Of a DNA stretch of 64,000 nt, positions 27,160 through 36,398 are shown piece after piece. The notes beneath the pieces are model-generated. The model was given only the letters and a program-made list of their open reading frames with translations, searched no databases and was not told the DNA's origin. Both the position numbers and the translations under genes were made by a program. This DNA comes from Rhizobium sp. R711 (GTDB taxonomy: Bacteria; Pseudomonadota; Alphaproteobacteria; Rhizobiales; Rhizobiaceae), in assembly GCF_002211365.1 (NCBI RefSeq), contig NZ_LOKZ01000010.1, forward strand, positions 45,324 through 109,323, written 5' to 3'. Position 1 is the stretch's first letter. Each line of letters starts with the position of its first letter.

Positions 27160-29232
27160 ATGGACGATAGCAACGACCTCTTTTCCGGATTGCCCCTGAC
27201 ACCGAAACAGGAGGAGGCTCCAAAGCCTGCCGAGCCGCAAAGGGCCGCGCCCGTCGAGACGGCGGCTCCCGCCTCGCGTCCGGCGCCCGTGAGCTCGACA
27301 TCTGAAGACTACGGCGCGTCCTCGATCCGCGTTCTCGAAGGTCTCGAGCCCGTTCGGATGCGCCCCGGCATGTACATCGGTGGCACCGACGAGAAAGCGC
27401 TGCACCATCTCTTCGCCGAAGTCATCGACAACTCGATGGACGAGGCGGTCGCCGGCCATGCCAACTTCATCGAGGTCTATCTTGACCGCGAAGGCTACCT
27501 GACAGTCAGCGACAATGGCCGCGGTATCCCGGTCGAGAACCATCCGCAGGTTCCCGGGAAGTCCACCCTTGAAGTCATCATGACGAAGCTGCATGCCGGC
27601 GGAAAATTCGACGGCAAGGCGTACGAGACATCAGGCGGTCTGCACGGCGTCGGTGTTTCCGTCGTCAATGCCCTCTCCGATTTCATGGAGGTCGAAGTCG
27701 CGCGCAATCGCAAGCTTTATCGCCAGCGCTTCTCGCGCGGCCTGCCGCAAGGCGGCTTGGAAGAGCTGGGTGATGTCCACAATCGGCGCGGCACGCGCGT
27801 CCGTTTTCACCCGGACGCTCAGATTTTTGGCGAGCATGCGAAGTTTGATGCGGGGCGCGTGTTCCGTATGGCGCGCTCCAAGGCCTACCTTTTTGGCGGC
27901 GTGGAAATCCGCTGGAGTTGCGAAGAAGGTGTGCTTCCGCAGGGTTCGGAGATACCGGATAAAGCGGTCTTCCACTTCCCCGGCGGCCTGAAGGATTACC
28001 TCCAGGCGACGATGGGCAAGGAATTCACCGTCACCCGCGAGATATTCGCAGGCAAGACGGAGAAGACCAGCGGCCACGGCTCCCTGGAGTGGGCAATCAC
28101 CTGGTACGGTGGCGATCCGCAGGTCCACTCCTACTGCAATACCATCCCAACGCCCGAAGGCGGAACGCACGAGGCGGGTCTGCGCATTGCGTTGACCAAG
28201 GGCCTGAAGAACTACGCCGAACTGACGCAGAACAAACGCGCGGCTCAGATCACCACCGATGACGTGATGATCTCCGCGGTTGGGATGCTGTCGGTCTTCA
28301 TACGCGAGCCCGAATTTGTCGGCCAGACGAAGGACAAGCTTGCGACCGTCGAAGCGCAGCGCATCGTTGAAAACGCACTTCGCGACCCGTTCGACCACTA
28401 CCTTGCCGACAATCCGAACGAAGCAGCCAAGCTGCTCGACTGGGTCATAGAGCGCGCGGAAGAACGCTTGCGCCGTCGCAAGGAAAAGGAAGTCAACCGC
28501 AAGACGGCCGTGCGCAAGCTGCGCCTGCCGGGCAAGCTCGCCGATTGCGCGCAGAACACCGCCCAGGGCGCGGAGCTCTTCATCGTCGAAGGTGACTCGG
28601 CAGGTGGCTCGGCCAAGCAGGCGCGAAACCGTGCCAACCAGGCCATCCTCCCCCTACGCGGCAAGATCCTCAACGTCGCCAGTGCCGGTCGCGAAAAGCT
28701 TGGCGCCAACCAGCAGCTCGCCGATCTCGTGCAGGCGCTCGGTTGCGGAACGCGTTCGAAGTATCGAGAAGAAGACCTTCGCTACGAACGCATCATCGTC
28801 ATGACCGATGCCGACGTCGACGGTGCTCACATTGCTTCGCTGCTGATCACTTTTTTCTATCAGGAGATGCCGGAGCTGGTCCGTGGCGGCCACCTTTTCC
28901 TTGCTGTGCCACCGCTCTACAAGATCACCCAGGGTGCGAAGTCGGCTTATGCCCGCGACGACGCGCATCGGGCCGAGCTGATGGAGACCGAGTTCAAGGG
29001 CAAAGCGAAAGTTGAAATCAGCCGCTTCAAAGGTCTCGGCGAAATGCTGCCGGCGCAGCTCAAGGAAACCACCATGGACCCAAGCAATCGCACGCTGTTG
29101 CGTGTGGTGATTGACGAGGTGGATTTCGAAGGTACGCGTACGGCCGTCGACGACCTGATGGGAACGAAGCCGGAAGCTCGCTTCCGCTTTATTCAGGATC
29201 GTGCTGCCTTTGCTGAAAACCTCGACATCTGA
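27160..29232 (+). CDS. parE: DNA topoisomerase IV subunit B
   Basis: A 690-residue ATPase subunit of the chromosome-decatenating type II topoisomerase. It has a Pro/Ala-rich N-terminal lead (about 45 residues), a GHKL ATPase domain with DNGRGIPV, a transducer domain, and a TOPRIM domain with EGDSAGGSAKQ and DADVDGAHI. The absence of a long insert in TOPRIM favours ParE over GyrB. Its partner parC is not in the window. Confidence 0.95.
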   Translation: MDDSNDLFSGLPLTPKQEEAPKPAEPQRAAPVETAAPASRPAPVSSTSEDYGASSIRVLEGLEPVRMRPGMYIGGTDEKALHHLFAEVIDNSMDEAVAGHANFIEVYLDREGYLTVSDNGRGIPVENHPQVPGKSTLEVIMTKLHAGGKFDGKAYETSGGLHGVGVSVVNALSDFMEVEVARNRKLYRQRFSRGLPQGGLEELGDVHNRRGTRVRFHPDAQIFGEHAKFDAGRVFRMARSKAYLFGGVEIRWSCEEGVLPQGSEIPDKAVFHFPGGLKDYLQATMGKEFTVTREIFAGKTEKTSGHGSLEWAITWYGGDPQVHSYCNTIPTPEGGTHEAGLRIALTKGLKNYAELTQNKRAAQITTDDVMISAVGMLSVFIREPEFVGQTKDKLATVEAQRIVENALRDPFDHYLADNPNEAAKLLDWVIERAEERLRRRKEKEVNRKTAVRKLRLPGKLADCAQNTAQGAELFIVEGDSAGGSAKQARNRANQAILPLRGKILNVASAGREKLGANQQLADLVQALGCGTRSKYREEDLRYERIIVMTDADVDGAHIASLLITFFYQEMPELVRGGHLFLAVPPLYKITQGAKSAYARDDAHRAELMETEFKGKAKVEISRFKGLGEMLPAQLKETTMDPSNRTLLRVVIDEVDFEGTRTAVDDLMGTKPEARFRFIQDRAAFAENLDI

Positions 29233-29237
29233 AATAG

Positions 29238-29693
29238 CTAGTCGAGGCGCACCGTAATTTCCGTCTTCACCGAGTTGGCGAGGAAGCACAGCTCATGTGC
29301 CTCGTGGTGCAGTTTGTGTTCGATTTCGCGGCCTGGAATGTCACCGGCGTAGGTAACATGTGGCCGAAGCTCGACGCGGCTGACCATGGTCCGGCCCTGC
29401 ACAGTCTCCATGAGGCCAGTTGCGGCGTCGACATAGCTGTCAATCATGATGCCCATCCTTGAGGCAAGCCAGAGATAGAAGAGCATGTGGCAGCTCGACA
29501 GCGCTGCAATGTAAGCCTCCTCCGGATCCACATTTTCGGCAAGTGCATAGGGCAATGGTACGTTGTGCGGTGACGCGGAGGCGGCGACGATCGCGCCACC
29601 GTCGAAGCTCCAGGTATGTCCGCGGCTATAGCGCCCGTCGGTAAAGCTTGCCGCGCCCCGCTCCCACGCGACCTCTGCGGAAAACGTCGTCAT
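29238..29693 (-). CDS. OsmC/Ohr-family peroxide reductase-like protein
   Basis: A 151-residue OsmC-fold protein with the two redox cysteines in place: Cys68 in the SSCHMLFYLWLA helix and Cys136 in HELCFLANSV. Family members reduce organic hydroperoxides through a thiol. The AAGGAG site for this gene lies inside the last codons of the upstream GntR gene, whose stop is 3 bp before this ATG, so the two are translationally coupled. Confidence 0.88.
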   Translation of the reverse strand: MTTFSAEVAWERGAASFTDGRYSRGHTWSFDGGAIVAASASPHNVPLPYALAENVDPEEAYIAALSSCHMLFYLWLASRMGIMIDSYVDAATGLMETVQGRTMVSRVELRPHVTYAGDIPGREIEHKLHHEAHELCFLANSVKTEITVRLD

Positions 29694-29696
29694 CTG

Positions 29697-30314
29697 TCAT
29701 TCTCCTTCGCGCGTCAGGCGCGCTGTTGTCAGCTGTAAATGGTCGGACAGTGCCTGCAGCGCCGTAGACTCGTCGCGGCGTGCGCAGGCTTCAATGATGG
29801 CGCAATGCTCCGCGTGGAGGATGACACGTTCATCTGAGCCCTTCGGCTGCTTCAGATAGGCGCGACGCGATTCGCGTCGCAGCTCGTCGATCATCGAAAG
29901 AAGACGGGCATTGCCGCATGGGCCATAGAGCGTTCGATGAAACGCGACATCCAGCTCTTCCAATGTGGCCGGATCTTCCTCTTCGATCAGGTCTTCATTG
30001 AGGCGGCGAGCCTTGCGCATGTCGCGATCGCCGAACATTGGTAGCGCTGCGCGGAGCGCCATGGTTTCCAAGGCTGCGCGGATCTCGGCGAGTTCACGGG
30101 CTTGCTCGTCCGTCAAACCGACAACCGCCAGGCTCCGGTCCGGCCGCCGGTCGAGCAGGCCCGACGCGAGCAGCCGATCAAGCGCCTGGCGCACCGGCTG
30201 ACGGCTTACACCAAATCGTTCTGCGAGAAGCTCTTGTTTCAAGACTGTTCCTGGCGGCAGGCTGCCGCCTTCAATTTCGCGCCGGAGTGCCGTTGCAATC
30301 ATGTTTGTATCCAT
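29697..30314 (-). CDS. GntR-family transcriptional regulator (FCD type)
   Basis: A 205-residue regulator. The N-terminal winged helix has LLAERFGVSRQPVRQALDRLL (residues 27-47), followed by an FCD ligand domain with a DVAFHRTLY metal-binding helix. It is coupled to the OsmC gene, which it probably controls. The start at 30314 (MDTNMIATALRR) is chosen because a -10 element ends six bases upstream, implying a leaderless mRNA. ATGs 19 and more codons earlier would lie upstream of that promoter. Confidence 0.85.
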   Translation of the reverse strand: MDTNMIATALRREIEGGSLPPGTVLKQELLAERFGVSRQPVRQALDRLLASGLLDRRPDRSLAVVGLTDEQARELAEIRAALETMALRAALPMFGDRDMRKARRLNEDLIEEEDPATLEELDVAFHRTLYGPCGNARLLSMIDELRRESRRAYLKQPKGSDERVILHAEHCAIIEACARRDESTALQALSDHLQLTTARLTREGE

Positions 30315-30320
30315 GGATCC

Positions 30321-30356
30321 AAAATAGCTGCCTGAGTGAGTTTTGACAACGCGTTG
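30321..30356 (-). promoter_or_regulatory. promoter of the GntR-osmC operon with overlapping palindrome
   Basis: On the minus strand: TTGTCA (30349-30344), 17 bases, TATTTT (30326-30321), with the ATG beginning 7 bases after the -10. The palindrome CAACGCGTTG (30347-30356) overlaps the -35, a suitable place for autorepression. Confidence 0.5.
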
Positions 30357-30517
30357 CAGGATTTCTGTCATATTGATTGCGGAGAATAGGGCTAACGAGC
30401 GTAGTATAGATCGCCGGGGATCTGGGTGCGCCAGTCGATGGCATAAATCCGTCATTGTGCTTGCGTCCGACGGATGCATAGCCCATATCCATAGTCAAAA
30501 TAGGGGGAAAAGAACGA

Positions 30518-31696
30518 GTGAGCCTTCCGAACAACAATATCCAGCGAGAGTCGCGATGGCTCGGCCCTTCGGCCCCTGCCCGCACGCCGCTCATTCCCTC
30601 AATCTCTGCGGCGCGCTGGCTGCTGATCCTTGTTGTTGCGGCCGGTGTCTATTTCTTCTACGGCTTTGCCGTCCCCGTGCTTGCTGCCCTTGTGATCGGC
30701 TTTGCAAGTTGGCCGCTTTATCGCCGGCTCCTGGCGCGCGTCGACGAAAACACGACGATCGCTGCTACCATCGCCATTGTGCTGATCGTCACGTTCCTGG
30801 TCCTACCGATCGTTTTCGCTGTCACCTACACGACAGGCGAGGTGCGAGAATGGGTGGCATGGGCCGTCCATGCAAACAGGTCGGGTGCGCCGACGCCGCA
30901 ATGGATCATTTCGCTCCCGTTTGCCGGCCCCTATCTCGATGAATTGTGGACCAAATATATCGGCAGCCCCGGCTCCATGGGTGAGGTGATCCAGGCTGTC
31001 AGCGGCGCCAATATCGGTAACATCTATCGGGCGGTCCTGGCCGCAGGCGGCGGCGCCTTCCATCTGCTGCTGACGCTGCTGTTCATGTTGATTGCACTGT
31101 TCTTCGTCTACCGCGATGGCTCCGCCTTCTCGCAGCAGATCGATATGCTTGGCGAGCGCATTCTCCCAAACCGTTGGGAGCGGATTTCGCGAGTGGTCCC
31201 GGCAACCATCAGTTCGACCGTCATGGGCATGACACTGATCGCGATCGGTGAAGGCATCGTGCTCGGCGTCGCCTATTGGATCGCCGGTGTCCCCTCGCCG
31301 GTCACGCTCGGCGTCCTGACCGGCATTATGGCCCTGATACCTGGCGGTGCGCCGCTGTCTTTTTCCTTGGTGTCCGTCTATCTGCTCGCCAGTGGCTCCC
31401 ACGTCGCCGGTATCGGCCTTTTTGTTTGGGGAACGGTCGAGCTGTTCATTGTCGACAAAACTCTTCGTCCGAAACTCGTTGGCGGTCCGATCAAGCTGCC
31501 ATTCCTGCCGACTTTCTTCGGCCTTGTCGGCGGCGTGAAGACTATGGGCTTTCTCGGTCTCTTCATCGGGCCAGTGCTGATGGCCCTCATCGTCGCGATC
31601 TGGCGCGAATGGATGCATGAGGTCCGCAATGCTGAAACCGGCCCGCACGTCATGATCGACGAACAGGCGCCACCAGCATCTCGCGCGGCCGAATGA
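30518..31696 (+). CDS. AI-2E/PerM-family membrane transporter
   Basis: A 392-residue protein of the UPF0118 family. It has three N-terminal helices, a loop, and a C-terminal block of about five helices that contains PGGAPLSF and a VDKTLRPKLVGG-type motif. Family members export autoinducer 2 or act as Na+/H+ antiporters; which applies here is unknown. The start is GTG with AGGGGGAAA upstream. Its stop codon abuts that of the convergent GNAT gene (TGATCA). Confidence 0.85.
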   Translation: MSLPNNNIQRESRWLGPSAPARTPLIPSISAARWLLILVVAAGVYFFYGFAVPVLAALVIGFASWPLYRRLLARVDENTTIAATIAIVLIVTFLVLPIVFAVTYTTGEVREWVAWAVHANRSGAPTPQWIISLPFAGPYLDELWTKYIGSPGSMGEVIQAVSGANIGNIYRAVLAAGGGAFHLLLTLLFMLIALFFVYRDGSAFSQQIDMLGERILPNRWERISRVVPATISSTVMGMTLIAIGEGIVLGVAYWIAGVPSPVTLGVLTGIMALIPGGAPLSFSLVSVYLLASGSHVAGIGLFVWGTVELFIVDKTLRPKLVGGPIKLPFLPTFFGLVGGVKTMGFLGLFIGPVLMALIVAIWREWMHEVRNAETGPHVMIDEQAPPASRAAE

Positions 31697-32155
31697 TCAG
31701 GTCAGCTGCTTTTCCATGAACAGGCTGAGCGGATCCGGCTGGTAGCTGCCGAACGCTTCGATTTCGAGATAGCCGTACTTGCGGTAGAGAGCGATCGCTT
31801 CCGGCTGGTAGATTCCGGTTTCAAGCCGAACCGCCCGGAGCTTCCTTTCAGTGGCGGTCGCTTCGAGTGTGTCCATCAGCTTGCTCGCCGCTTTCAAGCC
31901 ACGCGCATCCGGGTCGACGAACATGCGCTTGATCTCCGCGGTTCCATCGCCGGCTTCCACCAGAGCACAGCAGCCGACGACCGTGCCATTGTGGCGGGCG
32001 ACGAAGAAGCTGACTGCCGGCTTTTCCAGCGTCGAGACGTCGACGAGGTGGTTGCTCTCCGGTGGATACAGTGACTGCGCATAGGCGTCGGACATATCGA
32101 GAAGGCGGAGCACCCCTTCTTGGCGCGGCGGTTCCAAAGCAATCGTAATGGACAC
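31697..32155 (-). CDS. GNAT-family N-acetyltransferase
   Basis: A 152-residue acetyltransferase with FVDPDARGLKAASKLMDTLE as the acetyl-CoA loop and YQPEAIALYRKYGYLE at the C-terminal end. The substrate is unknown. It is monocistronic and converges with the AI-2E transporter gene with no intergenic base. Confidence 0.85.
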   Translation of the reverse strand: MSITIALEPPRQEGVLRLLDMSDAYAQSLYPPESNHLVDVSTLEKPAVSFFVARHNGTVVGCCALVEAGDGTAEIKRMFVDPDARGLKAASKLMDTLEATATERKLRAVRLETGIYQPEAIALYRKYGYLEIEAFGSYQPDPLSLFMEKQLT

Positions 32156-32270
32156 GGGATGCTCCTGTCTTGGTGCGCCTGCATGACGAAAAGTTAATGC
32201 TGGCTCGCCTTCATTCCGTTGGAATTTCAGCTTCTAAGAGGCGACATTTCAATACTCAAAAGGCGATACT

Positions 32271-32681
32271 ATGCAAACGATTTTGGTGGCAATGACCATC
32301 TTGGGGTGTAACGACGCGGTCACACAATGCAACTACATCGCCACGGTCCAGAAACAGTGGCAAACCGTTGCGCTCTGCGACGCAGCCTCGGAAAAGCAGC
32401 TGAAGCACTATGCGAATGTCAGCTATCCGACGGTCATTGCCGTCTGCGAGCCGCCGAAGCCGGTTGCGACGCCGGAAGCGCCGAAGGCTGTCGCCGAAAA
32501 CACTCCAGCGCCGTCCATTCCAGCCGAAACGCAGGGTCGGCTGTCGGCCTTCGCCGATCGGGTGGCGGGTCAGGTGCGTGCGCATCTGCCGTCCGGCAGT
32601 GACATGAAAACGGTGCTGGATTCACCCGTACACTTCGTCTCAGGCAGCTATTCCTGGGTCGCGAAGCGGCTGCACTACTAG
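32271..32681 (+). CDS. conserved hypothetical protein
   Basis: A 136-residue protein not recognised. It has a short hydrophobic start (MQTILVAMTILGC), four Cys in the first 60 residues, a Pro/Ala-rich linker (residues 60-85) and a C-terminal segment with HLPSGSDM. It might be weakly exported, but the N-terminus is not a convincing signal peptide. The start follows AAGGCG. The last 4 bp (CTAG) overlap the end of the convergent DUF2336 gene. Confidence 0.6.
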   Translation: MQTILVAMTILGCNDAVTQCNYIATVQKQWQTVALCDAASEKQLKHYANVSYPTVIAVCEPPKPVATPEAPKAVAENTPAPSIPAETQGRLSAFADRVAGQVRAHLPSGSDMKTVLDSPVHFVSGSYSWVAKRLHY

Positions 32682-33814
32682 GCTGCCGCGAGCGACGCCA
32701 CATGGGCGTAAGCGCGCGCGTGCTGTCGCTGCTCCGCAATGTGTAGCCTTTCAATCATCTCGAGGAGTTCCCGCTGGGCTCCATGCGTTGCATGCCTGCG
32801 GAACTTCTCAAGCAGCTTGCCGCAGACGTCGCCGAGCATGGTTGCTGAAAGGTTTTTCGATGCATCCCGCCACAGTAGCGTTGCTTCGACGAAGAGCGCG
32901 CTGATCTCGCGGGAAAGGCCTGCCGTCTCGTAAAGGGCGCGCACAGCGTGCATGCGTCCGGTCGCGAGGATGGAGCGAACGCGTCGCTCCTCACAACCGG
33001 TCAGGTTGACGATGGCGCTTGCGAAGAACTCGACTTTTCCCGAGCAGAGGGCGTGCATCAGGAAGGACGGCGTCAGGTGGCCACTGGCTCGCAAATGTTC
33101 GACAAGATCTGAAATCTCGCGCGACGTAATCTCGCCTGCGATCGACACGATGGCGGCTTCGTTGGCTTCCCGGCTGATCCGATGCAGTCGGCTCGGATCG
33201 ATCATCGCTTGTGCCAAAGGCAGATTGCAGAGTGCGACACTGACATGCTGCGTCAACAGCTGACGCGCGTCCACAGGCAGGTCCTCACGATCAAGGAGCA
33301 GGTTGCGGATTTCGCAGTGGTGGCCGAGCCGCTCGGCAATTCTCTTCAGCGAGTAAGGTGCAATGACCGCCCCGTCGTTTTCGAGCAGGCAGAGGACAGT
33401 CTCTTCCTCACCGATTTCGGCAAGCGCGGCAGAAACCGGCCGTGAGATCGTGCCGCGCGCCGCGATCAGCATTCGCGTGACGTCGCTGCCGCTGGCGGCG
33501 AGATCCACCAACTCCGCATCCAACAGCAAGGGGGAACATGTGACGGCATGGCAGGCGATTTCCGGCTGGTCCGCTGCCAGCGAGAGAATAACAGCTCGCG
33601 GTGCGTCCGGCGACCAGGCGATTGCCTCGGCTAGCGCCAGCCTTACCTTGGGGGATGGGTCATCGAGCAGGAACGTCATAGCCATCTCGGCGGCGGCGCG
33701 TTCTGCTGCAGCCATCTCGGACTGCAGGTAGGCTCTGCCGAGGACATTGGCCGCACGCGCCCTGTCTCCGGCCTTGGCGGTTTCCGCCCAACGAAGAAAT
33801 GCTTCTACGATCAC
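32678..33814 (-). CDS. DUF2336-domain protein
   Basis: A 378-residue, all-helical, HEAT-repeat-like protein (for example DDPSPKVRLALAEAIAWSPDAP and LSREISALFVEATLLW). DUF2336 is an alphaproteobacterial domain without established function. The start is taken as the GTG at 33814 (VIVEAFLRWAETA), matching the way I recall homologues beginning; a TTG 14 codons earlier (33856) is possible. It is monocistronic. Confidence 0.72.
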   Translation of the reverse strand: MIVEAFLRWAETAKAGDRARAANVLGRAYLQSEMAAAERAAAEMAMTFLLDDPSPKVRLALAEAIAWSPDAPRAVILSLAADQPEIACHAVTCSPLLLDAELVDLAASGSDVTRMLIAARGTISRPVSAALAEIGEEETVLCLLENDGAVIAPYSLKRIAERLGHHCEIRNLLLDREDLPVDARQLLTQHVSVALCNLPLAQAMIDPSRLHRISREANEAAIVSIAGEITSREISDLVEHLRASGHLTPSFLMHALCSGKVEFFASAIVNLTGCEERRVRSILATGRMHAVRALYETAGLSREISALFVEATLLWRDASKNLSATMLGDVCGKLLEKFRRHATHGAQRELLEMIERLHIAEQRQHARAYAHVASLAAA

Positions 33815-33915
33815 CCGTGGTGCCCCATGCCCGAATGCGATTCTCTCGCACCCCAATCAATGGAACTACGGTACCTCCGAAAAGTTTATGATTGGTTCAC
33901 CATGTTCGTTAAGCC

Positions 33916-34518
33916 TCAGAGCTTCGGCCGGAACATTTCGAACACATCACTGCCTTCGCTGTAGTCCATGTAACCCAAGCGTGCCACCGGCCGGGCGATC
34001 GCCATATCGAGGCGGCCATCACGAATGATCGTTTCGTCGATGCGGATGCCAACAACCTGGCCGAAGACCATAATGTTCTCGGAGTCCTCACCAGTCAGTG
34101 ACTTCGGCACGAGGGTTTCCGTTACCTTGCATTCGAGCACGGCAAAGGCTTCGGCGACGTAGGGTGCGTCTACAAGCTCACCCCTTTTCGCCGTCAGACC
34201 CGCAAGCGCAAACTCATCGACGCCGTAGTCGACGGTCGCCGACGAAACGTTCATCTTCTCCACCAGGTTTCGGCTCACGAAGTTGCAGGTGAACTCGCCG
34301 GTTTCGATCGCATTCCTTTGGCTGTGCTTGAGACCGGCGGAGGAGAACATCACGAGCTTCGGGCGGTCGGAAATCGCGTTGAAGAAAGAGTACGGCGCGA
34401 GATTGATCGAACCGTCACTTCCCTTACTGCCGATCCAGCCGATTGGACGCGGGGCGACAATCGCCTTGAAGGGATCATGCGCCAGACCATGCCGGTTCGC
34501 ATCGGTGGTATAGAACAT
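33916..34518 (-). CDS. flavin reductase-like FMN-binding protein
   Basis: A 200-residue split-barrel protein of the DIM6/NTAB flavin reductase family, with the N-terminal IVAPRPIGWIGSKG and the NLAPYSFFNAIS flavin-binding segment. Its start overlaps the nitroreductase stop by one base (TGATG), so the two form an operon. A role in reduced-flavin supply or detoxification is inferred from the pair. Confidence 0.85.
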   Translation of the reverse strand: MFYTTDANRHGLAHDPFKAIVAPRPIGWIGSKGSDGSINLAPYSFFNAISDRPKLVMFSSAGLKHSQRNAIETGEFTCNFVSRNLVEKMNVSSATVDYGVDEFALAGLTAKRGELVDAPYVAEAFAVLECKVTETLVPKSLTGEDSENIMVFGQVVGIRIDETIIRDGRLDMAIARPVARLGYMDYSEGSDVFEMFRPKL

Positions 34519-35102
34519 CAGTCCTCTCCACCGACCCAGGTCACCGTCTCGGTCAATTCAGGACGCGGGCGCTCGATGGCAGGAAACGTCGTCGACCCCA
34601 TGTGAATGAAACCAGCGATCTTTTCGCCCGGCTTGACGCCGAACAGTTCGTAAGCACGTTCGTCGTACGCGAACCATTCGGTCAGCCAGTTGGCGACCCA
34701 GCCGTGGGCGTTGGCAGCAAAGATGATGTTGAGGCAGACCGCGCCCGCAGACATCAACTGCTCCCACTCGGGAATCTTGATGTGCGGGCCGGACTTGCTG
34801 ACGACGGCAACGACAACAGGAGCGCGGGTAAAACGGGTGCGCTCCACTTGGATCATTTCGTCGGAAAGGTCCGGCTTAGCCTCAAGTGCCAGCTTCAGAA
34901 GCTCCTCGCCAATCCGGGCACGTTCTTCGCCGCGATAGACGATGAAGCGCCAGGGCGCGAGTTTGCCGTGATCCGGTACACGGGAGGCCAGGCGCAAAAT
35001 CTCTTCGATCTCGGCCTTGTCAGGCCCCGGCTCGCACATCTGAAACGCGGGGATAGAACGGCGGACACCGAGATAGTCGATCAGCTTGATATCGGATTTC
35101 AT
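34518..35102 (-). CDS. nitroreductase-family protein (YdjA-like)
   Basis: A 194-residue FMN-dependent oxidoreductase. It has an RRSIPAF start of the fold, [13 protein letters not shown] (typical of the YdjA branch) and a C-terminal GFIHMGS. Family members reduce nitro-aromatics, quinones or enones with NAD(P)H. It is the first gene of a two-gene unit with the flavin reductase homologue. Confidence 0.88.
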   Translation of the reverse strand: MKSDIKLIDYLGVRRSIPAFQMCEPGPDKAEIEEILRLASRVPDHGKLAPWRFIVYRGEERARIGEELLKLALEAKPDLSDEMIQVERTRFTRAPVVVAVVSKSGPHIKIPEWEQLMSAGAVCLNIIFAANAHGWVANWLTEWFAYDERAYELFGVKPGEKIAGFIHMGSTTFPAIERPRPELTETVTWVGGED

Positions 35103-35215
35103 GCGGGAGAGACTTCCATTTTCATGACAGCATTTGGGATGGGTCTTGAATTTGCCATCGCGTTGGTCTTGAAGTGGCCTCTGTGATTTCAGATGTCAAT
35201 TGGTTCGCACGACAG

Positions 35216-36313
35216 ATGGTTGGCATTTCGCCGTATGCACGCATAAGCCTAACTTTGGTTTTGACCGCCCTACTACCTTTAAGCGGCCAGGCCCAGGACG
35301 CCTTCCAGACCTTCAAGCAGTTGGATACGACTGCGAAGATGCCGAAGCTGAATGCCTTCATCGCGCCGGGTGCGGTGCCGCAGGGCTCGAAGCTGCATGA
35401 GGTTGCCCTTGAGGCAAAGCTGACGGCCAACGGTGAAGCGGTGCAGGATGGACTAGCCTGGTATGTGTTTAGCCCGATGGCCGGCTCGGATGGCAAGCTT
35501 CCGCTGATCGCATCCTCGCAGGGCGGCTCTGCGGATTTCCAGCTCGCGCCTGGCGACTATTTCGTCAACGTTTCCTTCGGCCGTGCCGGCGTCACCCGCA
35601 AGCTGACGGTCCCCGAAGACGGTCAGGTCGACAAGCAGACGCTGGTGCTGGAAGCCGGTGGATTGCTACTGAACGCGGTGTCGGGCTCAGACGTGCGCAT
35701 TCGACCAGATCAGCTCAGTTTCTCGATCTACTCCGCCGAGGTGCGTGAGGACGGGGAGCGCGGTCTTGTCATGGCTGACGTGCCGCCAAACACCGTGGTT
35801 CGCCTGAATGCCGGGACCTACCACATCGTCTCTGAATACGGCGACACCAATGCATCGATCCGCGCCGACATACAGGTTGAGGCCGGCAAGCTCACGGAAG
35901 CGACGATCCAGCATAAAGCCGCGCAGATCACCTTCAAGCTCGTGTCCGACGCCGGTGGCGAAGCGATTGCCGATACCGCCTGGTCGATCCTGACAGCCGC
36001 TGGCGACAGTGTCGGCGAGAGCGTCAGCGCCTTCCCGACCATGGTGCTTGCCGAAGGCGAATATTCCGCCGTCGCTCGAAACAAGGACAAGATCTATCAG
36101 CGCGATTTCAAGGTCGAAGCCGGCAAGAACACCGACGTCGAAGTTCTGATGAAGGATGTGCAACCCGAAGAGCCGACCGAAGCGGCAAAGACGGTGCAGG
36201 TTCAGCCCGATCAACAGCCGCCAGCGGGTGACGCGTCGCCGAGGACGCAAGCGCCGCTGCCCTCCTACGATCAATTGCAGGGAGGCGCCGGCACCGGCGA
36301 CGACGTGGAGTAA
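35216..36313 (+). CDS. secreted protein with repeated beta-sandwich domains
   Basis: A 365-residue exported protein not matched to a named family. The signal peptide is MVGISPYARISLTLVL...SGQAQ. About three carboxypeptidase-regulatory-like or Ig-like beta units follow, each with a 'L.PGDYFVNVSFG' or 'L.AGTYHIVSEYG' type turn (around residues 105-120, 200-215, 275-290). The tail is Pro/Gln-rich. The start is uncertain: ATG 35216 gives a good signal peptide, while a GTG at 35174 would add 14 residues. It is followed by a strong terminator. Confidence 0.68.
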   Translation: MVGISPYARISLTLVLTALLPLSGQAQDAFQTFKQLDTTAKMPKLNAFIAPGAVPQGSKLHEVALEAKLTANGEAVQDGLAWYVFSPMAGSDGKLPLIASSQGGSADFQLAPGDYFVNVSFGRAGVTRKLTVPEDGQVDKQTLVLEAGGLLLNAVSGSDVRIRPDQLSFSIYSAEVREDGERGLVMADVPPNTVVRLNAGTYHIVSEYGDTNASIRADIQVEAGKLTEATIQHKAAQITFKLVSDAGGEAIADTAWSILTAAGDSVGESVSAFPTMVLAEGEYSAVARNKDKIYQRDFKVEAGKNTDVEVLMKDVQPEEPTEAAKTVQVQPDQQPPAGDASPRTQAPLPSYDQLQGGAGTGDDVE

Positions 36314-36341
36314 TCGGCTTTCGGAATATCTCGGACAAAGA

Positions 36342-36380
36342 AAAACCGCCCGGTCCTGCTAGGGACCGGGCGGTTTTTGT
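36342..36380. terminator. bidirectional terminator between the secreted-protein gene and thrS
   Basis: A 15-bp perfect stem (36342-36356 with 36363-36377), core ACCGCCCGGTCC, with an A-run on its left and TTTTTG on its right. It can terminate both convergent genes. Confidence 0.9.
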
Positions 36381-36398
36381 ATTGGAGCCGGAGGCAGC

